From Deroplatys truncata (taxonomy: Eukaryota > Arthropoda > Insecta > Mantodea > Mantidae), in NCBI GenBank assembly GCA_030765065.1, contig CM060983.1, positions 49,164,067 through 49,228,066 on the forward strand: a stretch of 64,000 nt of DNA, in the 5' to 3' direction. Within the stretch, counting starts at the first letter, position 1. Each line of letters starts with the position of its first letter. The position numbers and the translations under genes were made by a program. Below, piece after piece: positions 34,489-47,538 of this stretch. A model generated the notes under the pieces. It saw only the letters and a list, made by a program, of their open reading frames with translations. It had not been told where the DNA came from and did no database searches.

Positions 34489-34966
34489 TAAAGAGAAATG
34501 CATTTTGTGTGTGGTGCGTTTTCTTCTGTTGTCTAACGTTTACCAGTTTTACAAGATTATAGGAAAATCCTTCCGAAGGAAGAGAAGTTCCCAGATTATT
34601 CCCAGAAAATTCAAGATATACATTTTCTTTGTCATGTAAGTATCTTTAATATATGTGTTTTATTTAAAATCATTAGAGCCAGTTTTTAGAAAATAAAAAT
34701 GTGTGAAAAGGTTCCATGCAAAGTCTAATTTGGGGTATCTTAAGGTACTGAATCTAAATACTTGGTTTGTTATTTATGGGACTTTTCGTTTTTGAGTTAC
34801 ATTATTCACACACACCCTCGCGCGCGCGCATGTGGACCTTTTTCAAAAATAGCTTTTTTTAATCAAAGGGCCTAAAAACATGTCTTTCCGGTGAAATCAC
34901 AGTATCATATTTTTGGGCGATATGCAATCCTTCTCTACTATGTACGTGGGAGAGAAGGTTAGAATT
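34489..34966 (+). repeat. old Repeat A copy, 5' truncated
   Basis: Diverged copy from GAAATGCATTTTGTGTG to ACTATGTACGTGGGAGAGAA. The internal tract has a (GC)n patch CTCGCGCGCGCGCATG (about 34819-34834). Confidence 0.75.
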
Positions 34967-35270
34967 AAAAAAAGATATCTGGCGAATCACATTCAAAGGA
35001 CTAAAATAATCTCAAATTAATTAACATAGATTTGATTCCACACAAACTTACAGTGGTGCAAATATCTCAAGCATTCGGCACTTTAATCAAAATCCTTTGG
35101 GCTGTTTTTGAGAACACAAATAAATAAATAAAACAAAAATGTTTATATTTAAGGGGCAGTTTGGGGTGGCAGTATTTCGTGGGATCCTTCATTTCGCACC
35201 ATTAGGGGATACTAGATTTAAATACTTAAAAATACATGCATGGAAATACATGTCCTGTGTTTACTGGTGT
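34967..35270 (+). repeat. very old Repeat A fragment
   Basis: Weak similarity (GGCGAATCACATTCAAAGGA, GGGGCAGTTTGGGGTGGCAG) placed directly behind another old copy. Confidence 0.5.
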
Positions 35271-35789
35271 AGATAAGACTAAAAGATGTAATAAAGAATA
35301 AAACGTTTGGGTAATGTGAACAGTACTATCATCTTGTAAATTTATGTATTAAAACAATAATTATTTCTAATTCAACCAACTACACTACAAGAGTAATTAA
35401 GTGATCTTTTGATAACTGGCGTGACATCACACATTTAAAGCTCTCACGTGTAACAGGAAGGACATTTACATTTTTACATGTAAATACGACATTATTAAGA
35501 CGTCAGTACCACGGAAGTAAGGACATTTCCTCATCCCATTATCTGAACTGTCTTTTGTAAATATTCTCATGTTCGCCTTTGCCCTGAAAGAAGAGGTGCA
35601 ACGGCCTTACATAAATCTCTCAAATAACTCTTTGTTCTGCTTCACTTTTATGCTACAAGATCAGAAGATAGGCCAAAATAGATTTAAGTGGATATACTTA
35701 CCCGTTTGGAAGATCTGTTACCATTGATTTCAGATCTCAAGGAACTCGACTCCTTAATAGTCACTTCAGTAAACTTTACATAATCCTAG
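35271..35789. other. unassigned sequence
   Basis: No recognisable feature. Confidence 0.45.
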
Positions 35790-35868
35790 ATTCAAAAAGT
35801 AACAATAAATTTTATATCCACTAATAAGTGGTAGAGGGTAGAGAGAGAAATGTAAATGTAACCCAAGA
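35790..35868 (-). repeat. old Repeat A 5' terminal fragment
   Basis: Ends GTAGAGGGTAGAGAGAGAAA..GTAACCCAAGATTTTT, with a younger copy beginning exactly in its terminal T-run. Confidence 0.7.
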
Positions 35869-36650
35869 TTTTTACTTTCTCTACTACGTATAGTAAGTAG
35901 GGGAAGTACTGCATTCCAAACAAAAATTCGATACCTAAATTTCAACGAAATACATGTTTTGAGGTGCCCAATCCAAATAAAGCATTTTTGGAAACGTCCG
36001 TATGTGTCTATCAGTCTGTGAACAGTATAACTCAAAAACGAAAAAATGGATAAATAACAAAATTCGTATTTAAGATTAGTATCTTCCAAGAATCCGACAC
36101 CAAGATTTTTAAGATAATCCTCCCAACCCGACTACCCTTCATATGGAACATTATTCTAAAACTTTGATTTCATCAAAAATGGCTCTAACGATTTTGATTA
36201 AAATATCATATGTTTAAGATATTTTCATAACTAATGAAATGTACATCTTGAATTTTCTGGGAATGTCCCAAAAAAGTCGTCCTAATTCTGAGAGACTTTC
36301 ACGTAACTGGTAAAGCGTAATAGATAGACGAAATCTTACTACAAAAAAATGGAGATCTAATTAAAACAAACCATTTATGTCATCCAATTCTTATACTTTT
36401 TCTCAAATGGAAATTCATTATTCGTTTCTTTTTTATGTTCTGGACTTACAAAGAGAATGGAATACTCCACATAGCAACTAGCTCTTAAAATATTTGACTA
36501 AAGCTTAAAGTCTACCAATTCCCCTTACACCTACAAGAAAATTAGCAATAAGATTAACATCTCGATTAACATGAAGCAGAGCGAGAATAAGTGCTTGTAT
36601 AAATAGTTTCCAAAGAGTAGAGAAACTCATATGAGTGTAACACATCAGAA
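35869..36650 (-). repeat. Repeat A copy A14
   Basis: From TTTTTACTTTCTCTACTACG to GTAACACATCAGAATATT; moderately diverged, with about 90 bp missing in the middle near 36370. Confidence 0.85.
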
Positions 36651-36726
36651 TATTAGGAACTCCAGATATAGCTTTCCCCGAATAAATAATTCAAGCTGTT
36701 GACTTTGTCTTCCTCTATTCTCTTTA

Positions 36727-37644
36727 TGAGGCAGTATTTTTACCACTTAAATGATTTCAGTCTAATTATATAATATATAAATTCAATAACAGCCCGCCTT
36801 AAAGCAATATGTGTATGTAACAAGATATAAAAATGTATATTAGAGTCATTGTATATGTTTATATTATTGTATCCATGTGTAATAATGTTATTGAATGTAT
36901 TACGTAATTTAATAATGTAGGAGCTGTGAGAATAATAGCTTAAACGTTGCTAACAGTGAGGTAACTTTGAGGCAATAATGAGTAAGAATGTTTAATAATG
37001 CTACTAGTCATTATTGGAACAACAAAACAGTAAATTTTGAGACAGTTTATAAAATAGCCAATCAACAACCAGAAAAAAAGCTTAAGTTAAATAAAAGTCT
37101 TCTATTGGATTAGGAATATCCAATCATAGACTTGAAATACAGAAATTTACAAATTTAGGCGGTAGAGATCAAGTCAGTTGCTTGTAGACAGCGCTCATAA
37201 CTGGACGCGTTGCTTGTAGACAGTGTTCCTGACGCGAGATGCTTCCTCGAGAAATTTAATACGTATTCGTGTGATACGAAAATAGTTTACGTGTTAAAAA
37301 GTGCAAGTAATTAATAAAAGAATCCCACAGCTCTCTACATCAGTGAAGTGCTATTTAAATCGTGACAAGCATTAATAAAAGGAGTGAAGTAAAATTATAA
37401 TCTGTGTAAGCCTACATTCTTCAGTCGCACCACAACCCTGCAAAGAGAAACGTGTCTCTAACAATAATACTGACGCAGCCGAGGCAAACATAAATATATA
37501 ATATTTAAAGAAACAGTCAAATTACAAAGTTAATACTTTTAAACATTTGGGGTGAACGTTTTACCATACGTGCGGGTGCAACTACTTCAAGTTCGGCTCC
37601 CCAACAGTTGAACTATAATACAACAATACAACATACCTTCTTCA
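36727..37644 (+). mobile_element. solo LTR (copy 2), 918 bp
   Basis: Begins TGAGGCAGTATTTTT and ends CCTTCTTCA, flanked by the 4-bp duplication TTTA (36723-36726 and 37645-37648). Same family and strand as 6129-7047. A 30-bp-scale tandem duplication (GTTGCTTGTAGACAG twice, 37178-37250) is private to this copy. The 29.7 kb between the two LTRs is a mosaic of unrelated repeats and each LTR has its own target duplication, so they are independent insertions, not one retrotransposon. Confidence 0.87.
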
Positions 37645-37648
37645 TTTA

Positions 37649-38183
37649 TTATCAATTAGAAGAATAGTAGGAAAAGATACCGACTCGGCATATGTGAAAT
37701 GACAATTAACAGAAAAGCCCATGCTTGTTAATACTGCATGCCCTAAGCTACTTTAACAACGGCTTCTTTATGCGGTTCCAAAAGCAAACGGTCTACCTGA
37801 ATTCTTGATACAGACGCGAAAAGTCTGACTGTTCTGACACACCATACGTTCGCAAAACTGAGAGGCGCGTGAGTTTATTCTTTAAGCGCCTGCAAGTGGT
37901 TTGAAAATGACGGATCACAGGGTGGAGCCTTGTCTATCTAGAGGAACAGCTGAGTGCAACAGGCAGGTGTATGTAAATAGCGTGGGACTGTAAACCACAA
38001 ACTGTGAACGATGTCAGTGCGTGAAATTAGGCAAAGAGAAATCTGCAAATTAAACCCAATGCCGTTATATTGCTAAACATATTAACAGAGATACATTCTG
38101 TGTTTGTATCTTGCAATAGAACACTCACTAAGAGGTACTTGTGTCATTAAATAAAACATTAGATGCTCTTCGTATAGAGCAGT
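37649..38183. other. unassigned sequence
   Basis: No recognisable feature. Confidence 0.45.
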
Positions 38184-38411
38184 GTCGTTCTACGTGGTGT
38201 AGTGGTTATATGCTAGCCTCTAGTTTCCGATGTCCCGGGTTCAACACCGGCGGAGGGCAATGGATTTTTAGCATGACTTCCTTCGGAAGGGAAGTAAAGT
38301 CGGTGGACCCGTGTCGCATAATTTATGGCACGTAAAAGAACCTCAAGCCTTATAAAGAGGCCTCTGAGCAAAATTTACGGTCTTTCACGTCCAATATAGA
38401 ATAGGACGCTA
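38184..38411 (+). repeat. tRNA-derived SINE, second family
   Basis: A box GGTGTAGTGGTTATATGC, B box GGGTTCAACACC, then CTTCCTTCGGAAGGGAAG (hairpin), GGACCCGTGTCGCATAA, GGCACGTAAAAGAACCTC and a tail CGTCCAATATAGAATAGG. The minus-strand partner is 15814-16060. Confidence 0.8.
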
Positions 38412-38458
38412 AATATTGGAAAATTCAAACAAATATCTCAGAAATGGTTCACTCCGCA

Positions 38459-39223
38459 AAAAGTCTCATGTGTTACACTCACATGACTTTCTCTACTCTT
38501 GTACAAACTATTTTTACAAACGCTTATTCTCCATATGTTTCATGTTAATTGAGATGTTAATCTTATTGCTAATTTTATTGTAGATGCAAGGGAAATTGCT
38601 AGGCTTTAAGCGATAGACAAATATTTTAAGAGCTGGTTGCTATGTGGAGTATTCCATTCTCTTTGCATTATCAGGACTAAAAAAAGAATAACGAATTTGA
38701 GAAAAAGTATAAGTATTAGAAAATTGAAGGGAATAACAAGCAATATCTCGAAAATGGTTTACCCAACAAAAAAAAATGTATATGACATAAATTGAGTATT
38801 TTAACGCGATCTACATTTTTTGTGAAGTAAAATTTTGTCTATCTCTTATGGTTTACCAGTTACGCAAAAGTCGTTCACAATGAAGAATACTTTTGGAGAC
38901 ATTCACAGAATTTTCGAAAAATGTTCCATGTAAGGGTAATCTGGGGTGGGCGATTTTCTTGAAAACCTTCGTGTCGCATCTCTGGATGGTACTGACCTAA
39001 TTATAAGTTTGGTGTTTATCCGACTGTTCGTTTCTGAGTTATGCTGTTCACAGACTGACACACAGACATCCACACGCACTCACACACGGACATGTTTCCA
39101 AAATTGCTTTTTTGGATACAGGGGATCTCAAAACATGTATTTCTGGTGAAATCTCGGTATCAAATTTTTGGGTGGAATACAATACTTCCCCTACTTACTA
39201 TACGTAGTAGAGAAAGTTAAAAA
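38459..39223 (+). repeat. Repeat A copy A15 with internal deletion
   Basis: Complete ends; about 100 bp missing near 38908 (CATTCACAGAATTTTCG). Internal tract about 39056-39088. A short old plus-strand piece (38415-38458) precedes it. Confidence 0.9.
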
Positions 39224-39706
39224 TGAATATGAATGACATAAATTGTGTCTTTTTACGATATCTACATTCTTTGTGTAGAAAAGTTTGTCTATTTCTTACG
39301 GTTTATCAGTTATACAAAAGCCATTCAGAAAGAAGAGGACTTTTGGGGATATTCCCAGAAAATTCATGATATGTATTTTATTTGTCATGAAAATATCTTA
39401 TATATGTGATATTTTAATCAAAATCGTTAGAGCCATTTTTGACGAAATCAAAATTTTCGAAAACTGTTCGATGTATAGTGCAGTCTAGGGGGAGGGGTAT
39501 TTTCTTGAAAATCTTCGTGCCGCATCTTTGAAAGATATAGAACCTAAATACTAAGTTTGGTATTTATCCGACTTTATTTTTCGAAAAATAATGCATTTTT
39601 ATTCAAGTGGCCTCAAAATACGTATTTCTGGTTATATTTCGGTATCAAGTTTTTGGTTGGAATGCAATACTTTTTGCACCTACTAGCTAAGTGGTAGAGA
39701 AAGTAA
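39224..39706 (+). repeat. old Repeat A copy, 5' truncated
   Basis: Starts at GACATAAATTGTGTC and runs to GGTAGAGAAAGTAAAAA; the CA tract is absent. Confidence 0.8.
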
Positions 39707-39905
39707 AAATGACCTAATTCTTTCAATAATTTTGGTATGTATCGGGGCTCTTGTTTTTATTATGATATTACACACACAAACGCTTTTTTGCCTAAAATGC
39801 TTTGTTTTCGGATACAGAGGACCTCTGAACGTGTATTTCGGGTGAAATCTGGATATCTAATTCTTGGGTGGAATGCACTACTTCCTCTATCATAGCAAAA
39901 ACTAA
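39707..39905 (+). repeat. old Repeat A 3' fragment
   Basis: Third tandemly placed piece of the family: GGTGAAATCTGGATATCTAA and TTCTTGGGTGGAATGCACTA. Confidence 0.7.
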
Positions 39906-40670
39906 ATTTTCATTGGTAATCAGTAGATCAGTAATTAACGATGCCCGCAATGCAGGTCCCCTCCTCTCAATCCACTGAATAATAAAATGCACTCTTGAGC
40001 AATGTAACGCAGATAAAGCGCTCCTTATCGGCGACACACAGTCTTTAACCGCTTCTAACATTAAATCCTTCACTGCTCAGACTGCTGCAGAAAAGCCCGG
40101 TCTTTGTATCCCAGAAATATCTTTACCAAGAGCCATCTGTCGTTAGGAAATCCCCGAGTGAGGAGGATCTTAAAGACGGTGAAATATACCAGATCTTGCT
40201 AGCGCATGCCTTAGCTGCGGAATCGATTTCACCAGTCTTTCCTGGCTAATGTAGTGTTCTGTGCTGCTGTTTTTGCACCCGATAGTCTATTCTAGAAGGG
40301 AAAATACACAGAAAAGATTGAGTGATGTTAACTATTTTTATTTCGTATAAAGACATAATAAACTACCCAACGTGAGAGATCCTTTTCTTCGCAGAGCCCA
40401 TACATCAGCGAAACCCTCTCTCTCTCGTGTTATTGCTTCGCTTTTAGCTGGTGAATAACGTATGCCAGTGTAATATATACAGTGTTCAGAAATATTGACT
40501 CTGCGAGCACCGATTGTAAGCGCCAGGTTCTCTGTTATTGTATTTTAAACCGAGGTACATAACTACCCGGTAAAAACTCTCGTGCTGGCAAATTTCCTGA
40601 GCCGTTTTACAATAGAGGAGAATTTATCCCGCATTCTGTCGTAGCAGAAACACTGTCTCTCAAAATGAAG
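39906..40670. other. unassigned sequence
   Basis: A 93-codon minus-strand ORF (39792-40073) starts in this stretch and runs into Repeat A; not recognised. Confidence 0.4.
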
Positions 40671-41466
40671 TGCAATATACCTATGTAAAATTCGGATTTC
40701 ACCGGAATTACATATTTTGAGGCCTCCTGAAATCATAAAAAAAACCTTAAGAAAAAGTTCCGTGTGATTGTGTGTGTGTGTCCATTTGTGCGTGTGTCTG
40801 TGAACAGAATAACTTGCTATTTAGGTTCATCACCTTCGAAAGATGCGACACGAAGAGTTTTAGAAAATCGCACCACCTCAACTGCCCTTTGCATGAACAT
40901 TTTTCGAAAATTTTTATTTTTTTAAGAAAAGCTCTAACAATTTTGATTAAAATACTAAAAATTTACGACATTACATAACAAATAAAGTGTATATCTTGAA
41001 TTTTCTGGGTATAGCCTGTGAAGTCCTCTTCATTCGGAAGGAATTTTGTATAATCTTGTATAACTAGTAAACGTTAAGGATAGACGAAAACGTACTACAT
41101 AAAAATGTAGATCTCCTTAAAACACACAGTTTATTTCAATAAGTCTTTTTGTGGCATAAGCTATTTCTACAGTGTACGTTATTAATGGTTCGAATTGTTA
41201 ATTTCTTAATCATTCAGTTGTTTCTCGCGATTGCATGGAAACAGTATGGAATTTTAAGGTCAGCATATAGCGTTCGGTTTTTAAACATTTGAATATCGCT
41301 GTTCTCTTTGTATCTATAACGAAATGTGTAATGTAGCTATTTCGCAAAGATTCATTAAGATTCAAATGTAGTAGATAGAAAACAAAGCAATAGGCTTTAG
41401 TAAGAATATTTTATATATCTACTATTAAACGATACAGAGTAGAGAAATTCGTGTGAATGTATCACA
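40671..41466 (-). repeat. old Repeat A copy
   Basis: Diverged copy with GGATTTCACCGGAATTACAT, CGATTGCATGGAAACAG and a 5' end ..GAATGTATCACAATTTTT; a younger copy starts in its terminal T-run. Confidence 0.82.
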
Positions 41467-42347
41467 ATTTTTACTTTCTCTACTACGTATAGTAAGTAGG
41501 GGAAGTATTGCATTCCACCCAAAAATTCGATACCGAGATTTCACCGGAAATACATGTTTTGAGACCTCCTGAATCCAAAAAAAGCATTTTTGGAAACATG
41601 TCCGTGTGTGTGTCTGTGTGTGTGTGTCTGTGTGTGTGTGTCTGTGAACAGCATAACTCAAAAACTAACAGTCGGATAAACACCAAACTTGGTATTTGCG
41701 TTCAGTATCTTCCAGAGATGCGACACGAAGTTTTTCAAGAAAATCCCTCCACCCCAGACTACCCTTTACATGGAACATTTTTCGAAAATTTTAATTTTCT
41801 CAAAAATGGCTCTAACGATTTTGATGAAAATATCATATGTTTAAGTTAATGTCATGAGAAATGAAATGTATATCTCGAAATTTCTGGGAATGTCTCCAAA
41901 AGTATTCTTCATTATGAACGACTTTTGCATAACTGGTAAACCATAAGAGATAGACAAAATTTTACTACACAAAAAATGTAGATCGCGTTAAAATACACAA
42001 CTTATGTCATATACGTTTCTTTTGTTGAGTGAACCGTTTTCGAGATATTGCTTGTTATTTCCTTAAATTTTCCAATACTTATACTTTTTCTCAAATTCGT
42101 TATTCATTTATTTATGTCCTGGACATGCAAAGAGAATGGAATGCGCCACATAGCAACCAGCGATAAAATATTTCACTATCGCTTAAAAGCTACCATATTC
42201 CCCTTGCATCTACAAGAAAATTAGCAATAAGATTGACATCTCGATATCTCGATTAACATGGAGCATATGGAGAATAGGCGTTTGTAAAATTAGGTTGTAC
42301 AAGAGTAGAGAAAGTTATGTGAGTGTAACACATCAGATTTTTTTTTA
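41467..42347 (-). repeat. Repeat A, full-length copy A19
   Basis: Complete from TTTTTACTTTCTCTACTACG to GTAACACATCAGATTTTTTTT. Internal TG tract about 41602-41642. Lies directly behind an older copy of the same orientation. Confidence 0.93.
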
Positions 42348-42785
42348 ATTATTTTGGCTTCAGAAAGAGGCAAGGCAAAATAAAGGTAATGAATTGCACT
42401 TCAATATGTTTAAGTAATGCTTTAATAGTTGCACTCGTTAGCCAAATTCCTGAACTTTTGCCGCATCCATCTATCGTCGGTATGCAGAGAGTATTATGAT
42501 ATTCTCAGCCTGCTTTTCTGGTTATATATATTATATATACACATGTATATCCTTCGTTAAAAAAAATCCAGATGAACAGTAATAGTGATTCTTGACCGAT
42601 CTTGGCCCTTACTGAACACGTTTGCACACCCTAGCAGGTGATTTTTCAAATTCTACACGAAACCAGAGGTGCCAACTTATTAAGTATACTGTAGTATATC
42701 ATTTATTACGTTTGTATTTTGGTTATCATCTTTGAATTTTCCTGGTGTATATATTAGCAAACGAGTGAAAAATGACTACTGTTTT
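42348..42785. other. unassigned sequence
   Basis: AT-rich with a TATATA patch near 42525; nothing recognised. Confidence 0.45.
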
Positions 42786-43593
42786 ATTACTTTCTCTACT
42801 ACGTATAATAAGTAGGGGAGGTATTGTATTCCACCCAAAAATTCGATACCGAGAGTTCCAGAAGTATACGTTTTGAGACCCCCTCAATCCAAAATAAGCA
42901 TTTTTGGAAACATATCCGCGTGTGTGTCTGTGAACAGCATAATTCAGAAACGAACAGTCGGATAAACACCAAACTTGGTATTTGGGTTCAGTATCTTCCA
43001 GAGATGCGACACGAAGGTTTTCAAGAAATTCCCCCCACCCCTGACTACCCTTTACATGGAACATTTTTCGAAAATTTTAATTTTCTCAAAAATGGCTCTA
43101 ACGATTTTGATTAAAATAGCATATGTTTTAGATATTTTCATGACAAATGAAATGTATATCACGAATTTTCTGGGAACGTCTCAAAAGTATTCTTCATTGT
43201 GAACGACTTTTCCATAACTGGTAAACCATAAGAGATAGACAGAATTTTACTACACAAAAAATGTAGATCGCGTTAAAATACACAATTTATGTCATATACA
43301 TTTTTTTATTGAATGAACCACTTTCAAGATATTGCTTATTATTCCCTTAAATTTTCCAGTACTTATACTTTTTCTGAAATTCGTTATTCATTTTTTTTGT
43401 CCCGGTAATGCAACCAGCTCTTAATAGATTTGACTATCGCTTAAAGCCTACCATATTCCCCTTGCACCTACAAGAAAACTAGCAATAAGATTAACATCTC
43501 GATTAACATGAAGCATATGGAGAATAAGCGTTTGTAAAAATAGTTTGTACAAGAGTAGAGTAAGTCATGTGAGTGTAACACATCAGGTTTTTT
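42786..43593 (-). repeat. Repeat A copy A20
   Basis: Both ends present; a 40-50 bp deletion near 43405 (GTCCCGGTAATGCAACCAGC). Internal tract short (about 42919-42929). Confidence 0.9.
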
Positions 43594-45069
43594 TCGAACT
43601 GTTTTAGTTTGGAAACAACGTAAATTTCCATCTAGTGTGGAAGAAGATCCTACAAGATTCTATTTATTACAAGCAATATTGTACATCTCTCTATAGCAAC
43701 CGTTTCAAGACAGATAAAAACAAAATCACCTCGTTAGCTGGAGCCTGCGTTTGTACGTACTTATATCTCTTGTAGGGGCAAATAAAGCATAAAAGAAAAG
43801 GTTAGACCATACTGAAATGGGAGGGGTTTTCTGCAGGAGCCGTATCCAAGCCAACGGGGGCCCAGCTATAAAACGCTAGTCGTAAAAGCGTAGACTTTCG
43901 ATAATATCAGCGAGCGATTAAGCACCATTTATTTTCTGCTCCCTTTTGGGCCACAAAAGAGAAAAAGAAAGTAATAAATCGCCGTTCCTCTTTTCTCTGT
44001 AGACTACTGGAGAAGTCTATGGCTGAAAGGACAACGAATGTAAAATACTACAGCAAAATATTATTGATATCACAAATAGAAATTGGATAGACAGAAAAAG
44101 GACTCCCGAAGTAATAGAGAATGTGAACGAAGATTATGACTACCCGAGATAAGCTTCATTTTTAAAAACTGCGCAAAAATAGTTATAATAAGATACTTCC
44201 CCCCCCCCCAAAAAAAACTAGAGCAGTTGTGGCGGTACTCTTGTGCTCTGGCCGGCAGTCGACCTCCTTTCCGTTTATATCATATCCACTACTAGGTGCT
44301 GTTGTATACCTTGTATATTTTAATAAATCGGCGAACAAAGGTAATCTAGTCGTCTACTTCAGAGTGGCTCCCTACCACCACACGAAAAATGTGTATTACA
44401 TTACTTTGCTCTCCAGCGAATCAGACGCTGTGATTAACTATGAGTTAATCCCACTCTTCGTATTTCCCTCTCAATCGCACACTGTCGAGCGCAAGGTAAT
44501 GAAAAGTACTTTGAGAGACACACTACACGCCTTAGGTCGTGTATCTTTTAAAAAATGTGTACACCTATAAGTAACGTTTCTACCTGACTTCGCAATACTT
44601 GCCTCTGTCTCGCCACTAAATTCACTCCTGCTCTATTACTACTTAAAGCAACTGATTACTGATATATCTGAACTATGAAGGGTGAACATAAGGCAAGTTT
44701 ACGCGTCATAAATATGTCACGCCTGACGTTCTCCAGATGCAGCATTCTGCCTACCAGGCTAAGTGTTCTCAACTTGAACAACGGAGAGAGGAAACAAAGT
44801 CCTAGTGCTTCTTAAACGTAATTTCTTTAGCACCATCCTTGCAATAGTTTGCATTACAGCAATATGTAATTCTAAACATATGTATGTATGTATTCACAAG
44901 TTATGGTCATTTCAGTGATTACGTGTGTATGATCGAATATATGGGTGTGTTTATTCATTTGTATTATAAAAACCATTTGAGCTAAAAATGCTTTTCAGCT
45001 GTGTTACATACATTACTCTTTACCTTCCTCGTGAATTAATTTTGCAAAATTGGAATATTTGGACTTAGC
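43594..45069. other. unassigned sequence with one unrecognised ORF
   Basis: The 113-codon ORF at 44229-44570 has no motif I recognise, no supporting splice or polyadenylation context, and starts just after homopolymers (C-run then A-run, about 44202-44218). Could be chance. The rest shows nothing. Confidence 0.4.
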
Positions 45070-45546
45070 CTAAGCGATATTTATTAGAGACGGATTCGCT
45101 TGATTTCCTACTAGCGGGATTGGGCTGGCTAAGGAGGGAACTCGGCACTGATCCACATGGGGGGTTTTGTGCCTAAGCTCCACAAGGGGGCGTCCTCGGG
45201 AAGAAGGATGAGGCGAGAGGAAGCACCGGGCGGCTGAAACCGGGAGTGACGGCATAGGAATGGCAGGGTCTCTAAGTATCCAGATAGAGACTCCCCGGCA
45301 GAAGTACTGGTAGACCAGGGAGTTCACCACAGAGGGGGTTCAACGCCCATCAAAGGGGTTCGGAAACCCACAGCAGCCAGCCGAAAGCCGAGGGATGGAG
45401 ACTTCACAAAGAACATCTTTTCCCCTGCCACACTGCATGAAAACACCATCGCCGACACTTCCAACACTGAAAGGAACCAATGGATGAAAGATGAAGTGAG
45501 CAATACAATATGACAACACTGCAAGACTCGCATTAGTTGACGATCT
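45070..45546 (-). repeat. probable SINE, diverged
   Basis: On the minus strand it contains CCTTTCAGTGTTGGAAGTGT and GGCGATGGTG, matching in order the TTTCAGGGTTGTAGGACCA..GGCGATGG body of other SINE copies, followed by a GC-richer part. No clear A/B boxes remain. Confidence 0.5.
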
Positions 45547-45715
45547 CGTGGCGCTCAAGCACAGACATAATCTCGTTTGAAAATAACATTAATGTTGTAC
45601 ATATTGTTTATATAATTACGACCAATGTGTTACTTTTGGAACTGGTTATAAAAGTACTCGAACGCTTCCGTTAGTGCAGAGTTGGAGGAACCGTATAACT
45701 GCAGCGGTAGTTACC

Positions 45716-46210
45716 ATTTTTACTATCTCTACCACTCACCTGTAGTAAGTAGAAGAAGTATTGTATTCAAATCAAAAATTAGATATGCAGATTTAAGTGC
45801 AAATACACATTTTATGGGGGTAGTTTGAATAAAACAAGAGCGTTTTTAGAAAAAAAGTTTCTTGTACGCGTGCATCTGTATCTCTGAACAGCATAACTCA
45901 AAAACGAAAACACGGTGAAATACCACACTTGGTATTTAAGTTCAGCATTCTCCCAAGATACGGCACGTAGATTTTCAACAAAATTCCCCCACCTCACACT
46001 ACTCTTTACATGACAAAAATGTTCTTATTTTTATTTACTCAAAAGTAAATCAATGATATCAATTTTGATTAAAATACCAAACGTTTAAGACATATGCATG
46101 ACAAATAAAACTTCTATCTTGAATTTTCTGGGATTATGCTGCGAAGTATCTTCATTTGGAATTACATTTTTTTAAATTGTAAACTATAAGATAGACAAAA
46201 ACTTACTACA
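45716..46210 (-). repeat. old Repeat A copy, first segment
   Basis: Diverged, from TTTTTACTATCTCTACCACT to ..ACTTACTACACGAG. It appears to resume at 46644 (TAGATCTCATTAAAG) after an insertion. Confidence 0.75.
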
Positions 46211-46643
46211 CGAGAAAACCTTTGCGGGGTGTTCTACTCTTCCGAAGAGTGAGGGGGGGGACAGTGCCACGTGGCAGCTCAGGATGATGCCATAAATAGA
46301 TCTGCTATATACGGTAAAAACATCGCTCAATATTAGTACTCCAGCGTGTTTCACTTGGAACAGTGTATAAGTGTTTTCTAATGATTTATGTTATTTCCAA
46401 TGCCCAGCAAGAAAGGAAGAACTCTACACAGTCAAGCCCGAGAAATAGTTGCTAACATTGTTACAACCTGTGACGAGAAAAGCAAACAAAAGGAACTGGT
46501 CATTCAGCATTGCTAGCAGAAGAGTGCATGTTTTCTAAGAGGCCTTAAGCCTTGTTAATAAGTTAAAAGTAATCTTTCTCAGATGGCGCTAGAATTGCTG
46601 ATATCAACACATTCCTTACAGACCCATTCTCGTGATAGGAACA
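46211..46643 (+). mobile_element. DNA transposon remnant with IS630-like N-terminus
   Basis: Fills a gap in an old Repeat A copy. The plus strand reads MPSKKGRTLHSQAREIVANI at about 46401-46460, like the N-terminus of a widespread insect IS630/Tc1-type transposase family (from memory). It soon breaks at a stop. End sequences and target duplication could not be fixed. Confidence 0.5.
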
Positions 46644-46695
46644 CAGTAGATCTCATTAAAGAATACAAAATATGGCGTCAACCATTTCCGAGATA
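46644..46695 (-). repeat. old Repeat A copy, second segment
   Basis: TAGATCTCATTAAAGAATAC to CATTTCCGAGATATTTTT; continues 45716-46210 and is cut off by the next copy at its T-run. Confidence 0.65.
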
Positions 46696-47538
46696 TTTTT
46701 ACTTTGTCTACTACATATAGTAAATAGGTGAAGTATTGTATTCCACCCAAAAATTCGATACCGAGATTTCACCGGAAATATATGTTTTGAGACCCCCTGA
46801 ATCCAAAAAAAAAAAGCATTTTTGGAAACATGTCCGCGTGTGTATCTGTGAACAGCATAACTCAGAAACGAACAGTCGCATAAACACCAAACTTGTATTT
46901 AGGTTCAGTATCTTCCAGAGATGCGACACGAAGGTTTTCAAGAAAATCCCCCCACCCCAGATTATCCTTTACATGAAACATTTTTCAAACATTTTAATTT
47001 TCTCAAAAATAGCTCTAACGATTTTGATTAAAACATCATATGTTTAAGATACTTTCATGACAAATAAAATGTATATCTTGAATTTTCTGGGAATGTCTCC
47101 AAAAGTATTCTTCATTGTGAACGGCTTTTGCATAACTGCTAAACCATAAGAGATAGACAAAATTTCACTACACAGCAAATGTAGATCTCATTAAAATACA
47201 CAATTTATGTCATATACATTCTTTTTGTTGAGTGAACCATTTTCGAGATATTGCTTGTTATTCCCTTAAATTTCCAATACTTTTTCTCAAATGGGAATTC
47301 GATATTCATTTTTTTTATGTCCTGGACATACAAAGACAATGCAATACTCCACATAGCAACCAGCTCTTATAAGATTTGACTATCGCTTAAAACCTACCAT
47401 ATTCCCCTTGCATCTACAAGAAAATCAGCAATAAGATTAACATCTCGATTAACATGAAGCATATGGAGAATAAGCGTTTGTAAAAATACTTTGTACAAGA
47501 GTAGAGAATGTCATGTGAGTGTAACACATCAGATTTTT
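46696..47538 (-). repeat. Repeat A, full-length copy A22
   Basis: From TTTTTACTTTGTCTACTACA to GTAACACATCAGATTTTTTC; internal tract short (about 46834-46845). Confidence 0.92.

Noticed and set aside
6129..37644. The two LTRs as ends of one 31-kb retrotransposon
   Set aside because: Each LTR has its own 4-bp target duplication, and the interval is a patchwork of unrelated repeats without gag-pol.
44229..44570. 113-codon ORF as a host gene
   Set aside because: No recognisable motif and no promoter, splice or polyadenylation support; its length is compatible with chance in this amount of sequence.
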